A program made the position numbers and the translations under genes. The notes beneath the pieces were generated by a model. It did not search any database and had not been told where the DNA came from. It saw only the letters and a program-made list of their open reading frames with translations. Below are positions 33,921 through 41,635 of a DNA stretch of 64,000 nucleotides, piece after piece (position 1 is the first letter of the stretch; every line of letters begins with the position of its first letter). Origin of the DNA: Lachnospiraceae bacterium NC2004 (GTDB taxonomy: Bacteria > Bacillota > Clostridia > Lachnospirales > Lachnospiraceae); the NCBI GenBank assembly GCA_000621905.1, contig JHXB01000002.1, positions 310,001 to 374,000 on the forward strand, read 5' to 3'.

Positions 33921-34898
33921 ATGAAGTTAGGAATATTAGGATTAGGAAGTATTGCAGAGAAGATGGCCCTTACGGTCGATAAGATGGAAGGGATAGAACT
34001 CTACGGGGTAGCTGCCAGAGATATCAATAAGGCAGTTAATTTCGCTAAGAGGTTTCATGTTGCCAAGGCGTATGGGTCGTATGAGGATCTGGCTGCGGAT
34101 GATGATATAGACCTTATCTATGTTGCAACGCCACATTCATTTCACTATGAACACGCTAAACTGTGTATTGACCACGGCAGGAACGTGTTATTAGAGAAGG
34201 CTTTTACGGTAAATGCTATCGAGGCTGTTAAGCTCATAGAACTTGCGCGAGAGAAGAACGTTCTCTTAACTGAGGCTATGTGGGTTAGATATATGCCTAT
34301 GATTAAAGAACTTAAGAAGTTATTAGTTGAAGAACCAATCGGAGAGATTGTGTCAATCAGCGCTAACTTAGGCTACGAGCTTACTTCTAAAGAACGTCTT
34401 GTGGAGCCGGCTTTAGCAGGCGGAGCACTTTTGGATGTTGGAATCTATCCTTTGACATTTGCATGCATTGTGCTTGGATATGATATAAGCTATGTGTCTA
34501 CCGCGGTTGTTAAGCTTCAGTCGGGCGTCGATGCCCAGGAGACCATTGCTCTTACTTACAGTAATGGCGCAATTGCTAACATTTACTCAACTATGCTTGC
34601 CGAGACTGACAAGCGTGGAATAATCTATGGTACCAAGGGATATATTGAGGTTGACAACATCAACCGTCCTCTTAGGATTACGGTAAATGATCCTCATGGC
34701 AACGCAATTAAGGAGATTGATGCCGAGGAGCAGATAAGCGGATACGAGTACGAGGTTATTGCGTGTCAGAAGGCGATTGAAGAAGGTAAGTTAGAATGTG
34801 ATGATATGCCACATGAACTTACGATTCGCATGATGCAGATTATGGATGGAATCAGAGCGCAATGGGGATTAGAGTACCCTGACGAGATGAAGGAGTAA
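33921..34898 (+). CDS. Gfo/Idh/MocA family oxidoreductase
   Basis: A 325-residue two-domain dehydrogenase. The Rossmann part shows GLGSIAEKM at residues 7-15, YVATPHSFHYEHAK and LLEKAFTVNAIEA, where the usual EKP is EKA. The C-terminal alpha/beta domain contains AGGALLDVGIYPL. Members oxidise sugars or related polyols with NAD(P); trans-1,2-dihydrobenzenediol dehydrogenase-like proteins are the closest type. GAAGGAGG precedes the ATG. Three bases separate its stop from the next ATG, suggesting cotranscription with the membrane-anchored protein. Confidence 0.9.
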   Translation: MKLGILGLGSIAEKMALTVDKMEGIELYGVAARDINKAVNFAKRFHVAKAYGSYEDLAADDDIDLIYVATPHSFHYEHAKLCIDHGRNVLLEKAFTVNAIEAVKLIELAREKNVLLTEAMWVRYMPMIKELKKLLVEEPIGEIVSISANLGYELTSKERLVEPALAGGALLDVGIYPLTFACIVLGYDISYVSTAVVKLQSGVDAQETIALTYSNGAIANIYSTMLAETDKRGIIYGTKGYIEVDNINRPLRITVNDPHGNAIKEIDAEEQISGYEYEVIACQKAIEEGKLECDDMPHELTIRMMQIMDGIRAQWGLEYPDEMKE

Positions 34899-34901
34899 GA
34901 G

Positions 34902-35369
34902 ATGGATAAGAAGAAGTCAAGCGTCGGCGGTATACTGCTGATAATTATTGTCGGTATCTTTATTGCATTTTCTAATAGAAGTGCCAATTTAGGCAGCAAC
35001 GACGGTGTTTCAGATTACTCACACAAGCTTGATACCAGTGTAAATGATAGCGATTCGCACGATAACGATGCAAATGACAGCAATATCGTCAACAGCACCG
35101 TAGAAGACTATACTTTCAGAAAGCCTGAGTATTTAACGGAGCATTTTGAAAAACATGGGTATGAGACCGGATGTAAGTCTGAACAAGACTATTTATCTGC
35201 TGCTAACAGGGTTATCAATAATCCTGACGCGCTTCATAAGAATGAGGCGGAAGATGGGGATGATATTTATTTTATCAAGTCAACTAATGAGATAGTTTTC
35301 GTGTCGACCGATGGGTATATTAGGACGTATTTTATCTGCAGTGGACTTGATTATTATAACAGGCAGTAG
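34902..35369 (+). CDS. Membrane-anchored protein with toxin-nuclease-like C-terminal domain
   Basis: A 155-residue protein: a lysine-rich start, one transmembrane segment (about residues 10-24), an Asp/Asn/Ser-rich linker of about 45 residues and a C-terminal domain of about 90 residues. That domain contains EHFEKHGYETG, a YLSAANRVINNPDAL helix, DGDDIYFIKSTNE and STDGYIRTYF. This order of motifs is recalled from BECR-fold nuclease domains at the ends of CdiA-type and phage polymorphic toxins (PF18451-like). The domain would lie outside the membrane. No immunity-like partner was recognised next to it. It starts three bases after the Gfo/Idh/MocA stop. The domain assignment is from motif recall and the function is inference. 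Confidence 0.7.
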   Translation: MDKKKSSVGGILLIIIVGIFIAFSNRSANLGSNDGVSDYSHKLDTSVNDSDSHDNDANDSNIVNSTVEDYTFRKPEYLTEHFEKHGYETGCKSEQDYLSAANRVINNPDALHKNEAEDGDDIYFIKSTNEIVFVSTDGYIRTYFICSGLDYYNRQ

Positions 35370-35373
35370 GGAT

Positions 35374-35403
35374 AAGATCCTTCGCTAGCGCTCAGGATGA
35401 CAT
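35374..35403 (-). repeat. TCATCCTGAGCG-type dispersed repeat, reverse orientation
   Basis: On the minus strand this is ATGTCATCCTGAGCGCTAGC followed by GAAGGATCTT. It begins four bases after the preceding stop codon. Confidence 0.75.
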
Positions 35404-35516
35404 TTTTAAATTACATAGTTAATATATGATTACAACAATCCGATATATCATATAAGATAGGCTTTACTATCGCCTAAAAAGGATTTTGGGTGTTTATCTA
35501 CAGGGAGGTAGATATT

Positions 35517-36623
35517 ATGGGTATGCTTGATATATCTTCATTTTCCAACAATACATTTTATAATACTATGCCGTCTTTCAACATTATGAATGTTGAGAAA
35601 CAGACGGTTTCTGATTCTGTTGTTAAGGCGCAACCTGTTATACTAAAAACAGTATCATTTACCTCTAATAAGTCTAATCAAGTTAATGATAAGCCTGAAC
35701 AGAGCGATCATTTAAGAGAACTTCTAAAGAAACTTAACGAGAGAGAGAAGAGCGACAATCCCTATATAGGTACTTCTAATTACAAAGAGAACGGGATGTT
35801 TAAGACCGAAGAGACATCTTCCGATGAGAAGGAAGAAGACTTAATTAAGATTCCTTATGTCTACAATTACAAGGATGTAGCTAATAAGATTCAACGCGCA
35901 AAGACTTCGCTTAGTGCAGGTCAGGCTGTAATCTCTGCCAGAAAGAAGGTTATTGAGGTTAAGAGAAAGATTGCGTCAGGTGCCGGAGATGCTGACGACC
36001 TTCAGGTTGCGCTTACTCATGCTAAGCGTATGGAGATGGTTGCCAGGAGTAAGAAGCGTCATCTTGAATTAGAAGAGATGGCAGAGCTTACAAGAAAGCG
36101 TGATGAGAGATTTGAGGAGCAGGAAGACAGAATCGATGATATCAGGAATGCTGTGATTTCTTATGAGGAAGAGAAGATAAAAGAGCAGGAGGATGCGATA
36201 TTTGATGAGCGTGAGGCCATGATTGAGGAGGCTGTGAAGGAGTATGAAGAGAATCAGTCCTATGCTTCCGAACAGATGATGGCTGAATTTAATGAGATGG
36301 TTGCCGAATTCGGTGAAGAAGAGCTTAAAGCCTTAGAAGAGGCTATGGAGGTTTTTGATGAGCTTGAGGTTATTGATCCTCATATGAGTGAGGAGGATTT
36401 AGAGAAGCTTAAGAGAAAGCACAGAGCATCAGAGGACAAGGCTATAACCAAGGCCAATATGGATTATCTTAAGGATATATTTAAGCATCATCAGATGAAG
36501 ATAGAAGGAGGCGGGGCAGCTAAAGCGCCTTCGGTGCTGCCTTCATTTGCATCGGTAACACCTGCGGCTATTCCGGTTAGTATTCCGACTGTCGATGTAC
36601 CGTCAATCAATATTCAGGTGTAG
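35517..36623 (+). CDS. Coiled-coil protein of unknown function
   Basis: This 368-residue protein is not recognised. The first 110 residues are polar and probably disordered. Residues of about 110-330 are strongly charged helix with heptad character (for example KKRHLELEEMAELTRKRDERF and EEQEDRIDDIRNAV) and very rich in Glu and Lys. The last 35 residues are rich in Pro, Ala and Val. There is no signal peptide or membrane segment. The ATG at 35517 follows GGGAGG by eight bases. A hairpin TAGGC...GCCTA lies in the leader near 35458. It stands alone, with a terminator downstream. Confidence 0.7.
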   Translation: MGMLDISSFSNNTFYNTMPSFNIMNVEKQTVSDSVVKAQPVILKTVSFTSNKSNQVNDKPEQSDHLRELLKKLNEREKSDNPYIGTSNYKENGMFKTEETSSDEKEEDLIKIPYVYNYKDVANKIQRAKTSLSAGQAVISARKKVIEVKRKIASGAGDADDLQVALTHAKRMEMVARSKKRHLELEEMAELTRKRDERFEEQEDRIDDIRNAVISYEEEKIKEQEDAIFDEREAMIEEAVKEYEENQSYASEQMMAEFNEMVAEFGEEELKALEEAMEVFDELEVIDPHMSEEDLEKLKRKHRASEDKAITKANMDYLKDIFKHHQMKIEGGGAAKAPSVLPSFASVTPAAIPVSIPTVDVPSINIQV

Positions 36624-36687
36624 GCGTTATATATGAGCTGATTAAAGCGGAATGTAACAGTCTAATCATCTTATATGAAATGTAAGA

Positions 36688-36733
36688 AAGCTTTTAAAGT
36701 GGCTATTTAATCCTCTTTAAAAGCTTTTTTTAT
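36688..36733 (+). terminator. Intrinsic terminator after the coiled-coil gene
   Basis: A 12-bp stem (36688-36699 with 36715-36726) is followed by a T run. Confidence 0.8.
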
Positions 36734-36776
36734 TTATAAACTCCCTTGTATTTACGATATTTAAATATTAAATAGG

Positions 36777-36832
36777 CTATTTAACCTTTCTATTGGACAT
36801 TTCACCATGTTTATGTAAAAATGATAACAGAA
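36777..36832 (+). promoter_or_regulatory. Putative LysR-type regulated promoter of the flavodoxin unit
   Basis: CTATTTAA, two variable bases, then TTTCTATTGGACATT, and further on GTTTAT...AAAATG and ACAGAAA. The same arrangement precedes the aldo-keto reductase gene at 39865-39922, at nearly the same distance from the start codon (about 90 against 94 bases). A -35-like TTGGAC lies inside it. Confidence 0.7.
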
Positions 36833-36876
36833 ACAAACAGTAATATTGCTGCTACAGACTAAAGGAGGACAAAGAT

Positions 36877-37398
36877 ATGGCAAAGACACTTATAGCATTT
36901 TTTTCAAGAGCGGATGAGAATTATTTTGGTGGAGCAATGAGGTATGTTAAGGTCGGTAATACCGAGATTGTGGTCGGACTTATGAAGGAGCTGATAGATG
37001 CAGATACCTTTAAGATTGAGATGAAGAATCCGTATTCTCCGGTATATATGACCTGTATAGATGAAGCCAAGAAAGACAAGCAGACTGATGCGAGACCGGA
37101 GCTCACTACTTACCTTGACAGCATTGAAGATTACGACACCATCGTACTCGGATATCCTAACTACTGGGGGACAATCCCAATGGCAGTGGTTACCTTCCTT
37201 GAGAGATACGATTTTGCAGGCAAGACGATACTTCCGCTTTGCACCAATGAAGGAAGCGGGATGGGTTCAAGTGAAAGCGATATAAGGAAATATGCCAAAG
37301 GCGCCGAGGTCAAGAGCGGTCTTTCTATCACGGGAAGTCAGGCTGCAGGTTCTAAAGGCGCAGTAGAGAAGTGGTTTAAGGCAAATGAAATCATTTAA
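36877..37398 (+). CDS. Flavodoxin family protein
   Basis: A 173-residue flavodoxin-fold protein. It has a Ser/Arg phosphate-loop variant (FFSRADENYFGG, residues 8-19), the aromatic FMN-contact segment GYPNYWGTIPMAV and the CTNEGSGMGSS loop. It fits the flavodoxin_4 group of FMN-dependent electron carriers or NAD(P)H-dependent reductases. GGAGGA lies nine bases upstream. It is the first gene after the shared LysR-type element and is probably part of its regulon. Its codon choice (more AAA, GAA and CTG) is unlike the flanking core genes. Confidence 0.88.
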   Translation: MAKTLIAFFSRADENYFGGAMRYVKVGNTEIVVGLMKELIDADTFKIEMKNPYSPVYMTCIDEAKKDKQTDARPELTTYLDSIEDYDTIVLGYPNYWGTIPMAVVTFLERYDFAGKTILPLCTNEGSGMGSSESDIRKYAKGAEVKSGLSITGSQAAGSKGAVEKWFKANEII

Positions 37399-37399
37399 G

Positions 37400-37475
37400 T
37401 AATATGATATTCCAAAATGGAATAATATGATATTCATTATAACCATTTGCGTGATATCAGGCAAGCGGTTATGAT
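37400..37475 (+). promoter_or_regulatory. 13-bp direct repeats and a second promoter
   Basis: TAATATGATATTC occurs at 37400-37412 and again at 37423-37435, and the bases between form an inverted repeat ATTCCA/TGGAAT. Downstream, TTGCGT at 37447-37452, a 17-base spacer and TATGAT at 37470-37475 make a plausible promoter. Regulator-binding sites are possible. Confidence 0.5.
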
Positions 37476-37515
37476 AGGAATTGTAAGGAAAATAAAAAGA
37501 AAAGACAGGAGTGCT

Positions 37516-37746
37516 ATGGATATTGAAAAGCTGAGATTAGGTCTTGAAGATACCGGATGCTCATTTGATGAATCTGATAATATCGTACAGATGTGTATGA
37601 GTGGGAACATGAAAGATGCTCTGTACATGATGAAGAAAAAGAGATGCAGGCTTATGGATGAGCTTCATGAAAGCGGAAGGAAGGTTGACCTGCTGGACTT
37701 TCTAATCCGTCAGACCGAAAAAGAAATCAGGCAGGCAAATGATTAA
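37516..37746 (+). CDS. Small helical protein of unknown function
   Basis: A 76-residue, highly charged helical protein with the ending LDFLIRQTEKEI. Similar small proteins are recalled in Lachnospiraceae, often beside MerR or flavodoxin genes, but no function is assigned. The ATG at 37516 follows CAGGAG by four bases. It lies between the flavodoxin and hydrolase genes. Confidence 0.65.
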   Translation: MDIEKLRLGLEDTGCSFDESDNIVQMCMSGNMKDALYMMKKKRCRLMDELHESGRKVDLLDFLIRQTEKEIRQAND

Positions 37747-37761
37747 AAGGAGGAAACAGAT

Positions 37762-38763
37762 ATGATTAGAAAAGAAGAACTGACTTTAGTAACGGAATGG
37801 GATAAGACATTTCCGAAAAGCGACAAGGTGGAACACAGTAAGGTGACATTTGTAAATCGTTACGGTATTACTTTGGCAGCGGATATGTATGTACCGAAGA
37901 ATGTGGAAGGGAAGCTTCCTGCCATCGCCGTCTGCGGTCCTTTTGGAGCGGTCAAGGAGCAGTGCAGCGGTCTGTATGCACAGACAATGGCTGAGCGTGG
38001 ATTCCTTACTATCTCTTTTGATCCGTCCTTTACAGGTGAGAGCGGCGGTAATGTCAGGTATATGGCATCCCCTGATATCAATACGGAGGACTTTATGGCT
38101 GCGGTGGACTTTCTTTCCCTATGTGAAAAGGTTGATTCTGACAGAATCGGTATTCTCGGTATCTGTGGCTGGGGAGGAATGGCCATCAATGCAGCAGCTC
38201 TTGATACGAGGGTAAAGGCTACTGTAGCTTCCACGATGTATGACATGACAAGAGTAAACTCCAAGGGTTATTTTGACAGTGAGGATAGCGAAGAAGCGCG
38301 TTATGAAAAGAAAAAAGCCATGTGTGAAGAGAGATTGGAGGATATAAAGAATGGCGAATACAAGCTTGGCGGCGGAGTAGTTGACCCGCTTCCGGAAGAT
38401 ACGCCATTTTTTGTGAAGGACTATCACAGTTATTACAAGACGGAACGCGGATACCATGCAAGAAGCTTAAACTCTAACGGTGGCTGGAATGTGATTGGAT
38501 GTGAGTCCTTTGTAAATCAGCCTATCCTGAAATACTCAAACGAGATAAGAAGTGCAGTGCTCCTTATCCACGGAGAAAAGGCTCATTCATGCTATTTCTC
38601 CAAGGATGCATATGCGGATATGATAAAGGACAGTAAATATGCATCAAATAAAGAGCTTATGATTATTCCGGATGCTGTACACACCGACCTGTACGATGGT
38701 GGTGACAAGGATTATATTCCGTTTGACAAGCTGGAGAGTTTTTATAAGGAAAACCTGAAATAA
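37762..38763 (+). CDS. Alpha/beta hydrolase with cysteine nucleophile
   Basis: A 333-residue hydrolase resembling the dienelactone hydrolase/YcjY group. The nucleophile elbow is GICGWGG, so the nucleophile would be Cys135, not the usual Ser. The opening KVTFVNRYGITLAADMYVP and SFDPSFTGESGG are typical of the group; the His is probably in IPDAVHTDLYD. It is the last gene of the flavodoxin unit, 15 bases after the small protein, with AAGGAGG upstream. Cytosolic. The substrate is unknown, but the setting with a flavodoxin and an aldo-keto reductase suggests handling of reactive electrophiles (inference). Confidence 0.87.
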   Translation: MIRKEELTLVTEWDKTFPKSDKVEHSKVTFVNRYGITLAADMYVPKNVEGKLPAIAVCGPFGAVKEQCSGLYAQTMAERGFLTISFDPSFTGESGGNVRYMASPDINTEDFMAAVDFLSLCEKVDSDRIGILGICGWGGMAINAAALDTRVKATVASTMYDMTRVNSKGYFDSEDSEEARYEKKKAMCEERLEDIKNGEYKLGGGVVDPLPEDTPFFVKDYHSYYKTERGYHARSLNSNGGWNVIGCESFVNQPILKYSNEIRSAVLLIHGEKAHSCYFSKDAYADMIKDSKYASNKELMIIPDAVHTDLYDGGDKDYIPFDKLESFYKENLK

Positions 38764-38945
38764 TTATGAACCACGGGGACAGGTCCGCCGGTCTCCCGGA
38801 ACCCCAGTGATGACGAAACAAAGCATTTATCCGGAAAAGGCGTATGAACTGGGAAGTAATCTAAGATAAAGATATAGATGGCTAAGTTTACAAAGGGGGA
38901 CCCCAATGTAAACTTAGCTGACGATGAAAAACCATGAGGATTTAT
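38764..38945. other. Intergenic region with 12-bp inverted repeat
   Basis: A GC-rich stretch (38770-38810) contains CACGGGGACAGGTCC, reminiscent of the palindromes at 32896. Further on, 38881-38892 and 38907-38918 are perfect reverse complements around GGGG/CCCC, forming a strong hairpin without a T run. It lies between two convergent genes and may act as a terminator or be a repeat remnant. Confidence 0.5.
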
Positions 38946-39833
38946 TCACAGAGGAAATGCTACCGCCTTGTCATATAAACCTTTAAGAATATCTATAAAG
39001 TTCTTCACTGACTCACGGGAATCGTTCCTGTGGGATAACAATACACAGTGGAAACTGTCTTCACAATCATAAGGAATCCACGCAAACTGTCCGCTGTGGT
39101 CATTCAAAAATCCCGGCGCGAGGCAGATGCCGTGTCCTGTGGCTACACTTGTAAGTGTGGAATCATGATCAGGACTGTTGAAATACGATATCCTGCCGGA
39201 GGATATGAGCTTTTGTTGTATAGAGCGCAGCAGCTCAGGTGAGCCGCCACCGACCATGAGAGTCCTGCCGTAGATATCTTCATCAGTAATCAGATTTTTA
39301 TCAGCCAGAGGGTCATCCCTATCCGTAATCAGATAAACATGACTGTCAAACAGACCGTGGACTGTAGTACCTGCAAGCTGTCTTGTCTGTTCTTTAAGAG
39401 CGAAGCAGATATCGGACTCGTTTTTTAGGAAGCTGTCCAGACTGCCATCATACTGAAATTTCGGTGTAATCTGTACGCCCGGATTCTCTTTCTCGAAGAT
39501 GCGTATAGCCTCCGGGAGAAAGTATATAGCCTGACGAACCATAAGGCTTATGGTGATATTGTCATGGTATTTGGCACTGAAGTTCTGCCCCTGCTCTATG
39601 GCTCGTTTCATCTCATCACGCATACCCGAAAGAAAATTAACAAATTGACCACCCGCAGGGGTGAGTGTTGCACCTTTGCCATTTCTCTCAAATATCTTGA
39701 AACCAACCTCATCTTCGAGAAGCTTTATCTGATAGGAAAATGTGGGCTGGCTGACAAAGAGATTGTCCGCTCCCTTGGAAAAGCTCTCTGTTCTGGCGAG
39801 TTCTATACAATAATCTATCTGCTTTGATGTCAT
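38946..39833 (-). CDS. LysR family transcriptional regulator
   Basis: A 295-residue LTTR. The N-terminal winged helix shows MTSKQIDYCIELARTESFSKGADNLFVSQPTFSYQIKLLEDEVG, written here only to its family pattern: ESFSKGADNLFVSQPTFS is the helix-turn-helix. A linker helix and two substrate-binding lobes follow. The gene is divergent from the aldo-keto reductase, with 135 bases between the start codons, the classical arrangement for control of the neighbour. It probably also controls the flavodoxin unit through the shared element. The effector is unknown. Confidence 0.93.
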   Translation of the reverse strand: MTSKQIDYCIELARTESFSKGADNLFVSQPTFSYQIKLLEDEVGFKIFERNGKGATLTPAGGQFVNFLSGMRDEMKRAIEQGQNFSAKYHDNITISLMVRQAIYFLPEAIRIFEKENPGVQITPKFQYDGSLDSFLKNESDICFALKEQTRQLAGTTVHGLFDSHVYLITDRDDPLADKNLITDEDIYGRTLMVGGGSPELLRSIQQKLISSGRISYFNSPDHDSTLTSVATGHGICLAPGFLNDHSGQFAWIPYDCEDSFHCVLLSHRNDSRESVKNFIDILKGLYDKAVAFPL

Positions 39834-39864
39834 AAAACCTCCTGATATTTAAAAAATAAATCAA

Positions 39865-39922
39865 CTATTTAATGTTTCTATTGGACATTATAGTGTTTAT
39901 ATGTGAAAATGTAAATACAGAA
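39865..39922 (+). promoter_or_regulatory. Putative LysR operator/promoter of the aldo-keto reductase
   Basis: TAATG-N11-CATTA at 39870-39890 is a dyad of the T-N11-A LysR-box type, overlapping TTGGAC. The surrounding 55 bases match the flavodoxin upstream region (36777-36832) over most positions. Confidence 0.7.
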
Positions 39923-39968
39923 ATTAAGAAAGTCATGAATAATTACTACAAAACAGGAGGTAAACAAA

Positions 39969-40808
39969 ATGGAAACAACTATTCTTAACAACAAGCTGGA
40001 GTGCCCGCTAATTGGTATCGGAACATTTATGCTTTCACCAACGGAAGCTGAGAACAGTGTAAGGGAAGCACTTAAGATGGGCTATTCTCTTGTAGACACT
40101 GCAAATGCATATGTAAATGAAAGAGCTTGCGGCAGAGGTATTAAAGGCAGCGGCAAAAAGCGGGAGGAAGTATTCATTTCCACAAAGCTTTGGCCGAGTG
40201 AGTATGAAAATGATAATGCTGTTGATGAGACTTTAGAACGACTTGGAGTGGATTATGTAGACCTTCTCTATATCCATCAGCCGGCAGGCAACTGGATGGC
40301 AGGATACCGCCAGCTTGAAAAAGCGTATAAAGACGGCAAGGCGAAGAGTATCGGTATTTCCAATTTTGAAGGGAAGTATATTGAGGAGCTTCAGACAAAG
40401 TGGGAGATTGTTCCTCAGTTTATTCAGGTAGAGGCACATCCTTATTTTACTCAGAAGGAGCTTAGAAAAACATTAGACAAATATGATATCAGGCTTATGA
40501 GCTGGTATCCTTTGGGACACGGTGACAAGGCTCTTATTAATGAACCGGTCTTTGCAAAGCTTGGAGAGAAATATGGCAAGTCATCTGCACAGATTATTCT
40601 TCGCTGGCATACACAGATGGGTTTTGTTGTTATTCCAGGAAGTAAAAATGTGGAACATATCAAGGATAATTTAGATATTCTCGATTTTAAGCTTACAGAT
40701 GAAGAAATGGCAGAAATTGCTAAGCTTGATAAGAACGAGAGATATTATCACAGAACTGATGCACAACTTATTCAGTTTGCTGGGTGGAAACCGGATTTTG
40801 AAAAATAA
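39969..40808 (+). CDS. Aldo/keto reductase
   Basis: A 279-residue NADPH-dependent TIM-barrel reductase. The catalytic tetrad is visible: Asp and Tyr in DTANAYVNE, Lys in STKLWPSEY and His in LLYIHQPAG. The cofactor part has IPGSKNVEHIKDNLDI. It reduces aldehydes or ketones, possibly toxic aldehydes. AGGAGG precedes the ATG. The divergent LysR gene and shared operator point to common regulation. Confidence 0.94.
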   Translation: METTILNNKLECPLIGIGTFMLSPTEAENSVREALKMGYSLVDTANAYVNERACGRGIKGSGKKREEVFISTKLWPSEYENDNAVDETLERLGVDYVDLLYIHQPAGNWMAGYRQLEKAYKDGKAKSIGISNFEGKYIEELQTKWEIVPQFIQVEAHPYFTQKELRKTLDKYDIRLMSWYPLGHGDKALINEPVFAKLGEKYGKSSAQIILRWHTQMGFVVIPGSKNVEHIKDNLDILDFKLTDEEMAEIAKLDKNERYYHRTDAQLIQFAGWKPDFEK

Positions 40809-40877
40809 GCTATGTGAACGACATTGTCTCGTTTTGACTCGTCTCGACCGACATTAGCACTTTTCTTATAGATTTAA

Positions 40878-41573
40878 CGGTGTTATTATTATCATGAGGA
40901 ACAGCTTTTTGACATTGGAAGAATTACATCACTCAAGGATATGGGCTTTGCCCTTGCAGATATCATCAAGATCCTTGACAGCTACGACGATAGAGAAAAG
41001 ATGGACGCATTTCTGTCAGAGAGGCAGAAGGAACTATCAAAGATTTCCAAAGAAACGGAGTACAAACTGATGCTTCTGGAAACAGCCAGAAAGAGGCTGA
41101 GGAAGGAGCAAAATATGAGTTTTGATGTAACTGTAAAAACAATACCGGAGAGATATGCTGCCACGGTTCAGATGGTGGTTCCACACTATGAAGATGAAGG
41201 AATGCTTTGGAATACAATGATGAGCGAATGCAGGAATCTTGTGCCGGCAGACCCGTGTCTTGCGGCGGCTGAGTTTCTTGATTCCGAGTACAAGGAAGAA
41301 AATGTTGAGATTATTGCGTGGATGACCGTGAGTGGTTCTTATAACGATACGGAACATGTGAAGTTTAAAACTCTTCCTGAAGTAAAAGTTGCAAGTTGTA
41401 TTATTAAAGGTAGCTACGACCAGATGGGTGAGGCATATGCAACTGTGGCATCATGGATCAAAGCAAACGGATATAAAATGAATGGACCTATGTTTAATAT
41501 CTATCATGTGAGTCCTGCGCATACACAGAATCCTGATGAGTATGTAACGGAAGCTTGTTTCCCTATTGAGTAA
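40878..41573 (+). pseudogene. 5'-truncated MerR family regulator with GyrI-like effector domain
   Basis: The frame from 40878 encodes RCYYYHEEQLFDIGRITSLK and on, which is the second half of a MerR DNA-binding domain. The first 20-25 residues, containing the first helix-turn-helix, are absent: an in-frame TAA stands at 40875 and no matching stretch was seen in the other two frames. The remainder (linker coiled coil, then a GyrI-like effector-binding domain of about 150 residues) is intact. ATG 40941 would give 210 residues, and ATG 41115, with AAGGAG six bases upstream, would give the effector domain alone (152 residues). So it may be a dead regulator or a surviving stand-alone ligand-binding protein. 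Confidence 0.75.
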
Positions 41574-41584
41574 ATACAATCTAT

Positions 41585-41615
41585 GCCAAGGGGCTTAAGT
41601 GTTCCTTGGCTTATT
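41585..41615 (+). terminator. Hairpin terminator after the MerR remnant
   Basis: GCCAAGG (41585-41591) pairs with CCTTGGC (41604-41610), followed by a short T/A tail. Moderate quality. Confidence 0.5.
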
Positions 41616-41635
41616 ATCGAAAGGAGTGAGTGGTC

